Shown: positions 9,352-17,364 of the stretch, piece after piece
Layout: the number at the start of each line of letters is the position of its first letter
Position numbering within the stretch: the first letter of the stretch is position 1
Assembly: GCA_050043265.1 (NCBI GenBank)
Contig: JBHJIR010000002.1
Coordinates: forward strand, 1-64,000
DNA length: 64,000 nt
From: Pelagibius sp050043265
GTDB lineage: Bacteria > Pseudomonadota > Alphaproteobacteria > Kiloniellales > Kiloniellaceae
Reading direction: 5' to 3'
Notes under the pieces: generated by a model
What the model was told of the DNA's origin: nothing
The model's input: the letters and a program-made list of their open reading frames with translations, nothing else
Database searches by the model: none
Program-made: the position numbers and the translations under genes

Positions 9352-9498
9352 ATGAACCGCAACGTTCTCTACCTCGTCATCGGCGCGCTAGTCGTCGTGG
9401 CAGCGGGGCTTGGATATATGTTCTATCAGGAACAGCAGAAGACCAGCGGTATCGAGCTGAACCTCAACAAAGACGGGGTTTCCGTCGAGACGAAGTAA
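9352..9498 (+). CDS. Small single-pass membrane protein, 48 residues
   Basis: The frame encodes MNRNVLYLVIGALVVVAAGL, continues as GYMFYQEQQKTSGIELNLNK and ends DGVSVETK. It has one N-terminal hydrophobic helix (residues 5-26) and a short polar C-terminus with a strand-like amphipathic pattern (IELNLN, VSVE). It is below usual gene-calling cut-offs. Support comes from clean codon use, its own terminator 26 bp downstream, and no overlap with neighbours. I recall similar unnamed peptides in other alphaproteobacteria but cannot verify this here. Function unknown; it is probably anchored in the inner membrane with the tail in the periplasm. Confidence 0.75.
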   Translation: MNRNVLYLVIGALVVVAAGLGYMFYQEQQKTSGIELNLNKDGVSVETK

Positions 9499-9523
9499 TT
9501 CGGTCTCGCCCGCGCCGATACGA

Positions 9524-9562
9524 AAAAACGCCCCGCAGCCGTGAAGGCTTCGGGGCGTTTTT
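9524..9562. terminator. Strong bidirectional intrinsic terminator
   Basis: A 12-bp outer stem (AAAAACGCCCCG at 9524-9535 and CGGGGCGTTTTT at 9551-9562) plus an inner AGCC/GGCT stem around GTGAA. The flanking A-run and T-run let it terminate the small-protein gene on the plus strand and the FAH/ABC operon on the minus strand. Confidence 0.93.
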
Positions 9563-9611
9563 CGTTAAAGAACAGGAGTTTACCCGGGCCGGGGAATCGC
9601 CCGGGCAGCGC

Positions 9612-10298
9612 TCACACCACCTTGGTGTGCAGGTCGCCGACGCCGTCGACGTGGCCGTGCAGCACGTCACCCTTCTTCACCGCGCTGACACCCGAGGGTG
9701 TGCCGGAGAGGATGACGTCGCCGGGCGCCAGCTCGAACAGGCCAGAGAGGTAGGCGATCATCTCCGGCACCTTCCAGATCATCTGGCCGAGATCGCCTTC
9801 CTGACGGACGTCGCCGTTCACCTTCAGCCAGACGGCGCCCTTGTCCGGGTGGCCGATCTCGCTGGCGGGGACCAGCTCGCTGCAGGGGGCGGAATGTTCG
9901 AAGGCCTTGCCGACCTCCCAGGGCCGGCCGGTCTTCTTGGCCTCGCCCTGCAGGTCGCGCCGCGTCATGTCCAGCGCCACGCCGTAGCCCCAGACGTGGT
10001 CGAGGGCCTTATCGAGCGGGATGTCCTTGCCGCCCTTGTGCAGCGCCACCGCCATCTCGATCTCGTGGTGGACGTCGTTGGACTGTGGCGGGTAGGGGAA
10101 ATCGGCGCCGCCGGTCAGCAGGTTGTCCGGGTTCTTCTGGAAGAAAAACGGATCCTCGCGGTCCGGGTCGTGGCCCATCTCGATGGTGTGGGCGGCGTAG
10201 TTGCGCCCGACGCAGTAGATGCGGTGGACCGGGAAAACACCATCGCTTCCACGCACCGGAATGACGGCGGGCTTTGGCGGTGTGATAACGAAACTCAT
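9612..10298 (-). CDS. Fumarylacetoacetate hydrolase-family protein (fumarylpyruvate hydrolase-like)
   Basis: A 228-residue FAH-domain enzyme. The N-terminal IYCVGRNYAAHTIEMG, metal-binding Glu pair in HHEIEMAVAL, Asp in ALDMTRRDLQ and the terminal ILSGTPSGVS are all intact. This compact subgroup includes fumarylpyruvate and acylpyruvate hydrolases of gentisate-type ring-cleavage routes, and oxaloacetate decarboxylases. The ATG at 10298 begins the conserved domain; an upstream extension to 10412 overlaps the permease and is not needed. It is the last gene of a five-gene leftward operon with an ABC importer, so it may process the imported compound. Confidence 0.88.
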   Translation of the reverse strand: MSFVITPPKPAVIPVRGSDGVFPVHRIYCVGRNYAAHTIEMGHDPDREDPFFFQKNPDNLLTGGADFPYPPQSNDVHHEIEMAVALHKGGKDIPLDKALDHVWGYGVALDMTRRDLQGEAKKTGRPWEVGKAFEHSAPCSELVPASEIGHPDKGAVWLKVNGDVRQEGDLGQMIWKVPEMIAYLSGLFELAPGDVILSGTPSGVSAVKKGDVLHGHVDGVGDLHTKVV

Positions 10299-10329
10299 AG
10301 TCGTGCGATCTCCAGACGGGGACTGTAGG

Positions 10330-11100
10330 TTACTGGTGTCGGGTGGCGGCATAGTAGTCGACCTTTCTTTCCAGCCAGGCAAGGACTTCGTTGAGGGTGA
10401 AAGCAAAAGCAAAGAGCACGAACAGCAGCGCCCAGAAATGCTCCATCAGGAAGCGCGAGGAGTAGAGTTCGAACAGCCGTCCGAAACCGATGATGGAGAC
10501 CAGGAGCTGGCCGATGACGACGCCTTTGACCGCGCGGATCATGCCCAGGCGCACGCCGGAGAGGATCTCCGGCAGGGCGGCGAAGATGTAGATCTTGCTG
10601 AAGGCCTGCCACGGATTGGCGCCGAAGACCTTTGCCATTTCCGCCAGCGAGGGCGTAATGCCGCGCACCCCGGCGCGGGCATCCAGTACGATAATCCAGA
10701 CGGCGAACAGCACCACCGTCATCACGATGGTGGTCTCGCCCAGGCCGAAGATCACCATGATGACCGGGACCAGCGCCGTCAGTGGTGCCGAGAGGAAGAG
10801 GTTCACCCAGGGCAGGAAGATGCGGTCGGCTATGATCGAGCGGCCCATCAGTACGCCCAGCGGTACGCCGAAGGCGACGGCGATGAGGTTGCCGAGCAGG
10901 AAGGCCTTGCCGGTGATCCATAGCGCGTCGGCGAAGCTGGCGGTCGGCACGATCTCGACGATGCGTGCGAAGACCGCCGACAGCGGGGGGATGATGAAGC
11001 TGGCGCCGCTCTGGCCGACGACTTCCCACAACAGCGCCCAGATGATGAGCGAGCAGAACATCGGAACGCGGATCTTGCCGCCGAAGATGTTGAGGGTCAT
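10330..11100 (-). CDS. ABC transporter permease (NitT/TauT type), second subunit
   Basis: A 256-residue inner-membrane permease with about six helices. The EAA loop is visible in the segment GVRGITPSLAEMAKVFGANPWQ, and GVRLGMIRAVKGVVIGQLL follows. It belongs to the SsuC/TauC/binding-protein-dependent transport family. It follows the ATPase gene with a 3-bp gap. The operon carries a second, different permease (11904-12797), so the importer is probably a permease heterodimer, whereas SsuBC and TauBC use one permease gene. Confidence 0.92.
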   Translation of the reverse strand: MTLNIFGGKIRVPMFCSLIIWALLWEVVGQSGASFIIPPLSAVFARIVEIVPTASFADALWITGKAFLLGNLIAVAFGVPLGVLMGRSIIADRIFLPWVNLFLSAPLTALVPVIMVIFGLGETTIVMTVVLFAVWIIVLDARAGVRGITPSLAEMAKVFGANPWQAFSKIYIFAALPEILSGVRLGMIRAVKGVVIGQLLVSIIGFGRLFELYSSRFLMEHFWALLFVLFAFAFTLNEVLAWLERKVDYYAATRHQ

Positions 11101-11103
11101 GGC

Positions 11104-11907
11104 TCAGATGCCCTCGTCCAGGTACTTCTTCAGGCCCTGCCAGATCTCCTCGACGGTATCCAGGTAGACCGGATCGCGCCGGATATCCTCCGGGTCGGCG
11201 TGGCGCGGGATGTTCGGCTCGACGATCTGCGAGACGCGGCTGGGCCGGCGCGACAGCAGCACAATGCGGTCGGAGACATACACCGCCTCCTCGATCGAGT
11301 GGGTGACGAAAATGAAGGTCTTGCGCTCCCGCGCCACCAGCTCCAGCAGATCCTCCTGGAACTTGCGTCGGGTCTGCTCGTCGACGGCGGAAAACGGCTC
11401 GTCCATCAGCAGGACCTTGGCGTTGACGGTGAGCGCACGGGCGAGGCCGCCGCGCTGGCGCATGCCGCCGGACAGTTCGTGCGGATAGGCCTTCTCGAAG
11501 CCCTTCAGGCCGACATGGCCGATGTACTGCTCGGCCACCGCCTCGCGCTCGGAGCGGGCGACGCCGCGCAGTTCCAGGCCGAAGGCGACGTTGCGCAGTA
11601 CCGTCGCCCAGGGCATCAGCGCGAAATCCTGGAACACGAAGGCGCGCTCCGGGCCCGGCCCGGTGACGGTTCGGCCGTCGACCCGCACCGCGCCGGTGGT
11701 CGCCGGAATGAGGCCGGCGATAATCTTCAGCAGTGTGGTCTTGCCGCAGCCGGAGGGGCCGAGCAGCGTGGTCAGCTGGCCCTCCGGGAAGTCGAGGCTG
11801 ATGTTGTTCAGCGCTTCGGTGCCGCCAGGATAGATCTTGCTGACGCCCTCCACCTCGACGATGGCGCGCGGTTCGGTATCGATAGCGGATGCTGACATGG
11901 CGTTCAT
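11104..11907 (-). CDS. ABC transporter ATP-binding protein (NitT/TauT type)
   Basis: A 267-residue nucleotide-binding subunit: Walker A GPSGCGKTTLL, Q-loop FVFQDFALMPWATV, signature LSGGMRQRGGLARAL, Walker B VLLMDEPFSAVDEQTR and the switch His in IFVTHSIEEAV. The QRGGL form of the signature (usual QRVAL or QRVGI) is slightly unusual. It powers the importer encoded on either side. The start overlaps the upstream permease stop by four bases, so the genes are coupled. Confidence 0.95.
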   Translation of the reverse strand: MNAMSASAIDTEPRAIVEVEGVSKIYPGGTEALNNISLDFPEGQLTTLLGPSGCGKTTLLKIIAGLIPATTGAVRVDGRTVTGPGPERAFVFQDFALMPWATVLRNVAFGLELRGVARSEREAVAEQYIGHVGLKGFEKAYPHELSGGMRQRGGLARALTVNAKVLLMDEPFSAVDEQTRRKFQEDLLELVARERKTFIFVTHSIEEAVYVSDRIVLLSRRPSRVSQIVEPNIPRHADPEDIRRDPVYLDTVEEIWQGLKKYLDEGI

Positions 11908-12797
11908 CGGGCGGCTCGCTTCTCGGGACGGAACAGGGTCACCTCCAGGCGTTCCAGAACTTCAATGAACAGCACGGAGAAGACGATGATGGAAAAGATG
12001 GCGGCGTACATTTTGGCGTACTCGGCGACAGACTGGTTGTAGGTGATGATGTCGCCGATGCCGGTCGGGGTGATCAGCAGCTCGGCCAGGATGACGCCGA
12101 TGAAGCCGGCGGCGCAGCCGAGGCGCAGGCCGGCGAAGATCACCGGCGCCGCGGCGGGCAGCACGATTTTCCAGACCACCTGCCAGCGCGTGCCCTGGAA
12201 ACAGCGGCCCATTTCCACCAGCGAGGCCGGGGTGTGGCGCACGGCGTTCAGCGAGTTCAGCACGATCACCGGCATCGCCATGATGCAGACGGTCATCACC
12301 TTGGAGGTGAGGCCGATGCCGTAGGCGAAGGTGAGAATGGGAATGAGGGCCGCCAGGGGTGCCGACTGCGCGATGATGAAGAGCGGCGCGCCCAGCCATT
12401 CGGCGAGACGGTTGAGGCCCATGGTGACGCCGAAAGCGACGCCGACGAAGACCGAGGCGAAGAGGCCGATGGCGAGCGGCTGCAGGGTGGTCCAGAAGGC
12501 CAGCGGCAAGGTGCCGTCGGCCAACATGCCGAACAGGGCGTCCATGGTCTCGAGGAAGGTCGGGAAAGCCGGGCTGATCGGCACGCGCCCGGCATATTCC
12601 CAGCCTCCGACCACGATCAGTATCGAGGCGAGGCGCAGGAACAGCGGATGGCTCAGCAGCAGGACCAGGAAGGACGGGCGGTCTTCGGCCGGCCGGCGTG
12701 AAGAAAGCGCCGGCCCTGCCTGCGGTGCAGGGCGGGCGGGGTCAGGGGTTGCCTGACTACCCGCCCTCAGGGCCGGGGATGAGTTTGATGTTTGCAA
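11904..12797 (-). CDS. ABC transporter permease (NitT/TauT type), first subunit
   Basis: A 297-residue permease. The first 55 residues are Pro/Ser/Ala-rich and cytoplasmic; the first helix is at LFLRLASILIVVGGWEYAGR. The EAA loop reads AVRHTPASLVEMGRCFQGT, followed by AGLRLGCAAGFIGVILAELL. It differs clearly in sequence from the other permease of this operon. It lies 17 bp downstream of the binding-protein gene. Confidence 0.92.
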   Translation of the reverse strand: MQTSNSSPALRAGSQATPDPARPAPQAGPALSSRRPAEDRPSFLVLLLSHPLFLRLASILIVVGGWEYAGRVPISPAFPTFLETMDALFGMLADGTLPLAFWTTLQPLAIGLFASVFVGVAFGVTMGLNRLAEWLGAPLFIIAQSAPLAALIPILTFAYGIGLTSKVMTVCIMAMPVIVLNSLNAVRHTPASLVEMGRCFQGTRWQVVWKIVLPAAAPVIFAGLRLGCAAGFIGVILAELLITPTGIGDIITYNQSVAEYAKMYAAIFSIIVFSVLFIEVLERLEVTLFRPEKRAAR

Positions 12798-12814
12798 GGA
12801 AGTTCTCCGCCCTT

Positions 12815-13825
12815 TTACAGGCCGAGCTTTTTCTTGGCCGCGTTCAGCGGCTCAAGGTTCCAGTATTCTTCGACGCTCAGGGTATTCGCCGGGCCGTCCA
12901 TCTGGCCGGCCTCGGTATAGAACTCGAAGTCGGCCTTGGCCGCTGCCATGCCGCCGCCGGTCGGGCTGAACAGACCTTCCTTCACGCCTTCGACATAGAA
13001 GGGGACCACCTCGGCCAGGATCTCCTTGGGCTGATCGGCGAGCAGGTTACGCTTGGCGCGCTCCTCTTCGATGATCGCCGGATTCTCATTCATTTCGCTC
13101 CACAGCTTCAGCATCTCCTCGACGACCACGTTGACCGCCTCGGGATGTTCCGTGATCCAGTTCTGGTTGGCGAAGACCAGTTCGTCGCTGGGCACTTCGG
13201 AGACGCCGGGCAGAACGTGGAATTTGTCGCCGGCCATCTCCATCAGCTTGTTCTTGTTGGAGAGGTCGACGATGGTCGCGTTGATCTGGCCCTTCATCAT
13301 CGCGATGATGCGATTTTCCGAGCCCGGCACGTAGCTGCGCTGGCCGAACTCGATGCCCTCGCGCTTGGCGATGATGTTGCCGATGGCCTCGGTACCCGTG
13401 CCGCGGGCGTGGAAGGTGAAGGGTTCGCCGTTGAGGTCCTCCCAGCCCTTGTATTCGTTGGACGCCACTGGGAAGAACACCAGACGGGACATCTGGAACA
13501 CCACCTTCAGCGGCACCTTCGCCTTCTGGATGACGGAGTAGGGGGTGCCGACGCCGATATCGGCCTGGCCGTTGACGATCGACTGAATGGCCAACTCCTC
13601 CTTGGCGAAGGAGGTCATTTCGTAGTCGACGCCCCTGTCCTTGGCGCGTTCGAGGGCGATGAGGAAGGCCAGGGTCTCGACGGAGACGACGTCGCCGAGC
13701 GCGACCCGCACCTTCTCCGCCGCCTGGGCCGAGGAGACCGCGAAAGCCGCGCCGGTTACCATGCCGACCACGGCGGCGGCCGCAACGGAACGCCTGAATA
13801 CGGACTTGATTCGCTGCATGTTCAT
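12815..13825 (-). CDS. ABC transporter substrate-binding protein (SsuA/NMT1 type)
   Basis: A 336-residue periplasmic binding protein with a cleavable signal peptide (positively charged MNMQRIKSVFRR, hydrophobic core, cleavage near AQA). Residues 40-300 follow the NMT1/SsuA fold: VALGDVVSVETLAFLIALE, ELAIQSIVNGQADIGVGTP and SVEEYWNLEPLNAA near the end. The substrate is not visible; family members bind sulfonates, nitrate, pyrimidines and aromatic acids. It is the first gene of the operon and is divergent from the GntR regulator, with palindromes in between. Confidence 0.92.
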   Translation of the reverse strand: MNMQRIKSVFRRSVAAAAVVGMVTGAAFAVSSAQAAEKVRVALGDVVSVETLAFLIALERAKDRGVDYEMTSFAKEELAIQSIVNGQADIGVGTPYSVIQKAKVPLKVVFQMSRLVFFPVASNEYKGWEDLNGEPFTFHARGTGTEAIGNIIAKREGIEFGQRSYVPGSENRIIAMMKGQINATIVDLSNKNKLMEMAGDKFHVLPGVSEVPSDELVFANQNWITEHPEAVNVVVEEMLKLWSEMNENPAIIEEERAKRNLLADQPKEILAEVVPFYVEGVKEGLFSPTGGGMAAAKADFEFYTEAGQMDGPANTLSVEEYWNLEPLNAAKKKLGL

Positions 13826-13888
13826 TCCTCCCTGGCCTGCACGTTGAGCCGCGCCGCATTCTGCGGCGGGAGGCAGGCCTTATTGCTG

Positions 13889-13944
13889 ATGACCAAACCT
13901 TAACCAATTGTTGATTGGTTCTGCAATTGATTTATATTGGTCAG
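13889..13944. promoter_or_regulatory. Divergent operator region between ABC operon and GntR gene
   Basis: A perfect inverted repeat AACCAAT-tgttg-ATTGGTT (13902-13920) lies between two half-sites of the same type: TGACCAAA at 13889-13896 and ATTGGTCA at about 13936-13943. Spaced ACCAA/TTGGT half-sites resemble operators of FadR-type GntR repressors (TGGT-n-ACCA). GCAATTGA also occurs three times nearby (13923, 13947, 14051). Location between the divergent transporter and regulator genes supports a regulatory role. Binding is inferred, not shown. Confidence 0.65.
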
Positions 13945-14084
13945 CCGCAATTGACTGCGTTATAGGCTTTGCCTAGTTTCCCCCGGTTTCGGGGGATGGC
14001 TTCCCGGGTTCACCGGGGGGCACCGGTTCGAAGGGCCGGATTCGACGCCTGCAATTGACGCCAGAGATTGGCGACGGAGTCAGA

Positions 14085-14765
14085 ATGGATCAGGGACAAG
14101 GTGCCTTAACCCAGTTGCGCGCCTACCTGGCGCAGCGCGATCTGCCCACCAACTCCCGACTCCCCCCGGAACGCGAGCTCTGCGACATCCTCGGTGTCTC
14201 GCGCGGTGAATTGCGCAAGGCATTGGCGGTGATGGAGAGCAACGGCGAACTGTGGCGCCACGTCGGCAAGGGCACCTTCATCGGCGCCCGGCCGACCAAG
14301 GAGTATTCCGACGTTGCTGCCATCGCGGCGCTGACCAATCCGCGTGAGGTGATGCAGGCGCGGCTGCTGGTCGAACCGTTGATCGCCCGCGAGGCGGCGC
14401 TGAACGCCACCGCCGGCGACATCGCCGAGCTGAAGCAATGCATGACCGCGTCGCGCCAGGCCCAGACCTGGCGCCAGTACGAGAACTGCGACAACCGCCT
14501 GCACCGTGCCGTGGCGGAGGCCGCCCACAACACCGTGCTGCTGGCCCTCTTCGACACGCTGAATGCGGTGCGCCGCGCCGTCGTCTGGGGCCGCCTGCGT
14601 GAGAAGGCGGACCGCCCGCCGACCGATCACCACAGCTTCGTCGAGCATGAGGCCCTGGTGCGCGCCATCGAGGAGCGCGACATGGACGGCGCCAGCCAGT
14701 CTATGCTGCGCCATCTGTCCCACGTTCAAGGCAATCTTCTGGCACCGCGCGCCGCGGCCGAATAG
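14085..14765 (+). CDS. GntR/FadR-family transcriptional regulator (FCD domain)
   Basis: A 226-residue regulator. The N-terminal winged helix is clear (LPPERELCDILGVSRGELRK, then WRHVGKGTFIG), and the C-terminus is an all-helical FCD ligand-binding domain (ARLLVEPLIAREAALNAT ... DNRLHRAVAEAAHN ... HEALVRAIEERD), a fold that usually binds a carboxylic acid through a metal. The ATG at 14085 follows GGAG by five bases; the TTG at 14055 is less likely. It faces the ABC/FAH operon and probably represses it until the imported acid is present. Confidence 0.93.
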   Translation: MDQGQGALTQLRAYLAQRDLPTNSRLPPERELCDILGVSRGELRKALAVMESNGELWRHVGKGTFIGARPTKEYSDVAAIAALTNPREVMQARLLVEPLIAREAALNATAGDIAELKQCMTASRQAQTWRQYENCDNRLHRAVAEAAHNTVLLALFDTLNAVRRAVVWGRLREKADRPPTDHHSFVEHEALVRAIEERDMDGASQSMLRHLSHVQGNLLAPRAAAE

Positions 14766-14795
14766 GCCATCCCAGAGCAGTGCCGGGGGCTGGAT

Positions 14796-16106
14796 TCAGC
14801 GCCCGGCGATGACGGCTTCCTTCAGCAGGGGCGCCAGGCCTTCCATCGTCCGTTCCAGGGAACCGGCCTGGCCGGTGGCGTAGCCCTTGGCCGCCGTAAT
14901 CATCGCCTGACGCATCGTCGGGTGCTCGTGCAGTTCGGCCACCGCTGCCGTCAGCGCGGCGGCGCTTTCAATTTGGCGCAGCGCGCCGGCGGCGGACATT
15001 TCAGCGGCGAGGCGGGCGAAGTTCGCGGTGTGCGGTCCGGTCAGGATGGCGCAGTCCAGCTTGGCCGGCTCCAGCAGGTTCTGCCCGCCGTGCGGCACCA
15101 GCGAACCGCCGACGAAAACCACTTCCGCCAGGCGGTACCACAACCCCAGTTCGCCGATGCTGTCGGCCAGGTAGACGTCGGTCTGGGCGGTGATCGGCTC
15201 GCCGAGGCTGCGCTGGGCGACCGTCAGGCCCAGGCTGTCCAGCTCCGCGCGGATGGCGGCGGCGCGGCCCGGATGGCGCGGCGCCAGCAGGGGCAGCAGG
15301 CCGGGCAGGCGCGCGCCCAGAGCCAGATGGGTCTCGCCGGCGATGCGGTCCTCGCCGGGATGGGTCGAGGCGGCAAGCCAGCGCGGCCGGCCGTCGAGTG
15401 TCTGCCGCAGCGTCGACAGTTCTGCCGCATCGGCGGTCAGCGGCGGCGCGGCAGCCTTCAGGTCGCCGGGCGTCATCACCGCGGCCGCGCCGAGGTTGGA
15501 CAGGCGCTCTCCGTCCTCCGGCGTGCGCGCCAGCACCAGACGGAAGCAGCCCAAAAGACCGGCGATCAGCGGGCGTACACGCTGCCAGTTGCGGTAGGAC
15601 CCGGCGGAGACGCGCCCGTTCACCAGCACCAGCCGGGTACCGCGGGCGGCGGCACCGCGCAGCAGGGTGGGCCAGAATTCCGATTCGATGATCAGGCCGA
15701 GGTCCGGGCGCCAGTGGTCGAGGAATCCGGCGACGGCGCCCGGCACGTCGACCGGCACGTATTGATGGATCGCCCCCGGCGGCAGGCGTTCGGCCATCAG
15801 ACGGGCCGAGGTCACCGTGCCGCTGGTCACCAGGATGTGGAAGGCCGGCCAGTCGTGCCGCAGGCGCTCGATCAGCGGCAGCGCCGACTGTGCCTCACCG
15901 ACGCTGGCGCCGTGGATCCAGATCAGCGGCCCGGTGGGCCGCGCCTTGCCGCTGTGGCCGAGGCGCTCGCCCAGCCGCGCGGCGTCCTCCTTGCCACGCG
16001 CCAGCCGTCGCCGCAGGTAGGCGCGCAGCAGCGGCGCCGACAGCCGTCCGAGCACCGCATAGGCGCCGAAAGCGATATCGGCGGCTCGCGGGCCGCGCGC
16101 CGTCAC
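14796..16106 (-). CDS. waaA: 3-deoxy-D-manno-octulosonic acid (KDO) transferase
   Basis: A 436-residue GT30 enzyme that adds KDO from CMP-KDO to lipid A at the inner membrane. The family marks are WIHGASVGEAQSALPLIERL (with the catalytic Glu), ILVTSGTVTSA, LIIESEFWPTLL, LVLVNGRVSAGS and the C-terminal VFVGGSLVPHGGQNLLEP. Length is typical. No membrane helix is strongly predicted at the N-terminus, only a weak hydrophobic stretch (IAFGAYAVLGRL). The start overlaps the stop of the epimerase gene by four bases. It shows that the organism makes KDO-containing lipopolysaccharide. Confidence 0.96.
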   Translation of the reverse strand: MTARGPRAADIAFGAYAVLGRLSAPLLRAYLRRRLARGKEDAARLGERLGHSGKARPTGPLIWIHGASVGEAQSALPLIERLRHDWPAFHILVTSGTVTSARLMAERLPPGAIHQYVPVDVPGAVAGFLDHWRPDLGLIIESEFWPTLLRGAAARGTRLVLVNGRVSAGSYRNWQRVRPLIAGLLGCFRLVLARTPEDGERLSNLGAAAVMTPGDLKAAAPPLTADAAELSTLRQTLDGRPRWLAASTHPGEDRIAGETHLALGARLPGLLPLLAPRHPGRAAAIRAELDSLGLTVAQRSLGEPITAQTDVYLADSIGELGLWYRLAEVVFVGGSLVPHGGQNLLEPAKLDCAILTGPHTANFARLAAEMSAAGALRQIESAAALTAAVAELHEHPTMRQAMITAAKGYATGQAGSLERTMEGLAPLLKEAVIAGR

Positions 16107-17026
16107 GACACGGTCCCCGGGGCGAAGCAGGCGGCGAGGCCCTGGTCGACCGTGTAGGCCGGCGACCAGCCCAGCGCGTCATGGATGGCGCGGTTGTCGA
16201 CGGTGAGGTCGCCGGTCAGCGCCTCCACGGCGGCGCTCTTGCCCATAAGCCGCCCGCCGAACCGCAGCAGCGCTGGAGGAGCCGGCAGCAGCCACGCCGG
16301 CCGGCCGCAGGCAACGCCGATGCGCCGGGCGAGTTCCGCCGTCGAGAGGTCTTCGCCGTCACAGAGCGCCAGCGGCCCGGCAGGTGGGTTTTCGCAATGG
16401 AGGGCGGCCGCCACGGCAGTGGCGAGATTGCCGACGAACAGCAGGCTGCGTCGGTTGGTCAGGCTCGCCAGCGGCAAGGGGCGTCCCGCCTTGATGAGCC
16501 GCGCCAGCCGGGCGAAATTGCCCGGCGCGCCGGGGCCGCAGATCAGCGGGGGACGCAGCATCACCAGCATCATCGCACTCTTTGCGACGGCTTCGCTGAG
16601 GGCGGTCTCCGCCTCCTGCTTGCTCTGCTGGTAGGCTGTGGCGCGCGCGGGCTCGGCTGCGGCGACGGCGGCGCCGATGGAACTGAGGAAGACGAAGCGG
16701 CGCACGCCGGCGGTGATGGCCTGTTCGGCCAGGCGCCGGCTGGCCGCCACGTTCACGCTGCGGAAGGCGGCCAACGGATCGGCTGCGGTTTCATGCAGCA
16801 CGTGCACCCGCGCGGCGCAGTGCACCACGGCCTCGACTCCGTCCAGGGCGGCGTCCCAGTCGGTGGCGCCGTCCAGAGCGCCGCTCACCACCCGCTCCAC
16901 GCCCTGCGGCACAGCCGCCTCGGCCCGGCGCACGCTCCCGCGCACGGTCCAGCCCAGCGTCTGCAGATGGCGGCAGATGGCGGCGCCGGCAAAACCGTTG
17001 GCGCCGGTAACCAGGACGCGCGCCAC
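16103..17026 (-). CDS. NAD(P)-dependent sugar-nucleotide epimerase/dehydratase (extended SDR)
   Basis: A 307-residue extended short-chain dehydrogenase. The Rossmann motif is VLVTGANGFAGAAIC; the acid-base pair is in the Y-x3-K motif of TAYQQSKQEAE, with the Ser/Thr residue in VFLSSIGA. The C-terminal half (PLALCDGEDLSTAELARRI, ALTGDLTVDN) is that of GalE-like epimerases acting on sugar nucleotides. Exact substrate unknown. It lies directly upstream of waaA with a four-base overlap and downstream of a glycosyltransferase remnant, so a role in glycan synthesis is likely. Confidence 0.88.
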   Translation of the reverse strand: MARVLVTGANGFAGAAICRHLQTLGWTVRGSVRRAEAAVPQGVERVVSGALDGATDWDAALDGVEAVVHCAARVHVLHETAADPLAAFRSVNVAASRRLAEQAITAGVRRFVFLSSIGAAVAAAEPARATAYQQSKQEAETALSEAVAKSAMMLVMLRPPLICGPGAPGNFARLARLIKAGRPLPLASLTNRRSLLFVGNLATAVAAALHCENPPAGPLALCDGEDLSTAELARRIGVACGRPAWLLPAPPALLRFGGRLMGKSAAVEALTGDLTVDNRAIHDALGWSPAYTVDQGLAACFAPGTVS

Positions 17027-17029
17027 GGG

Positions 17030-17266
17030 CTAGAACACCCGACGTTTCAGGATGGCGTGGACGCCGTCGGCCACCAGCATCTCCCAGTCCACAAGGCTCT
17101 GCGCCGAGGCGATGGTCCCGGCGATTGAGGTCTTTGAATTGTAGGCGGCGGTAGCGATGGAAACCAGCAAGCTCTCGACGTCGCGGCGGGAGGGTACCGG
17201 CTGGAGAAGCCGGGGATTTTCCGGGTTGAGTATTTGATTGCCCAACGGCATTCCAATGGTCGGCAC
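17030..17266 (-). pseudogene. Internally deleted family-2 glycosyltransferase remnant
   Basis: The 78-residue frame contains SLLVSIATAAYNSKTSIAGT followed by IASAQSLVDWEMLVADG. This is the nucleotide-binding start of GT-A family-2 glycosyltransferases (pattern VSIxxPxYN ... TIxSxxxQ ... DWEMIVVDDGS). At the point where the DDGS should follow, the sequence jumps to VHAILKRRVF and stops. The roughly 200 residues of the catalytic domain, including DxD, are missing. I read it as a glycosyltransferase gutted by an internal deletion. It lies between the epimerase and the deacetylase, at the end of the nonulosonic-acid operon. Confidence 0.65.
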
Positions 17267-17364
17267 GCCAGGGGCGATCGAAAGGACGGGCTGCGACTTT
17301 GGCGTCTCGCCGCCGTCCTGGCAAGGGAGCCGTGCGGTCTTACCCCGCCGCTATCCGGTGGCGC

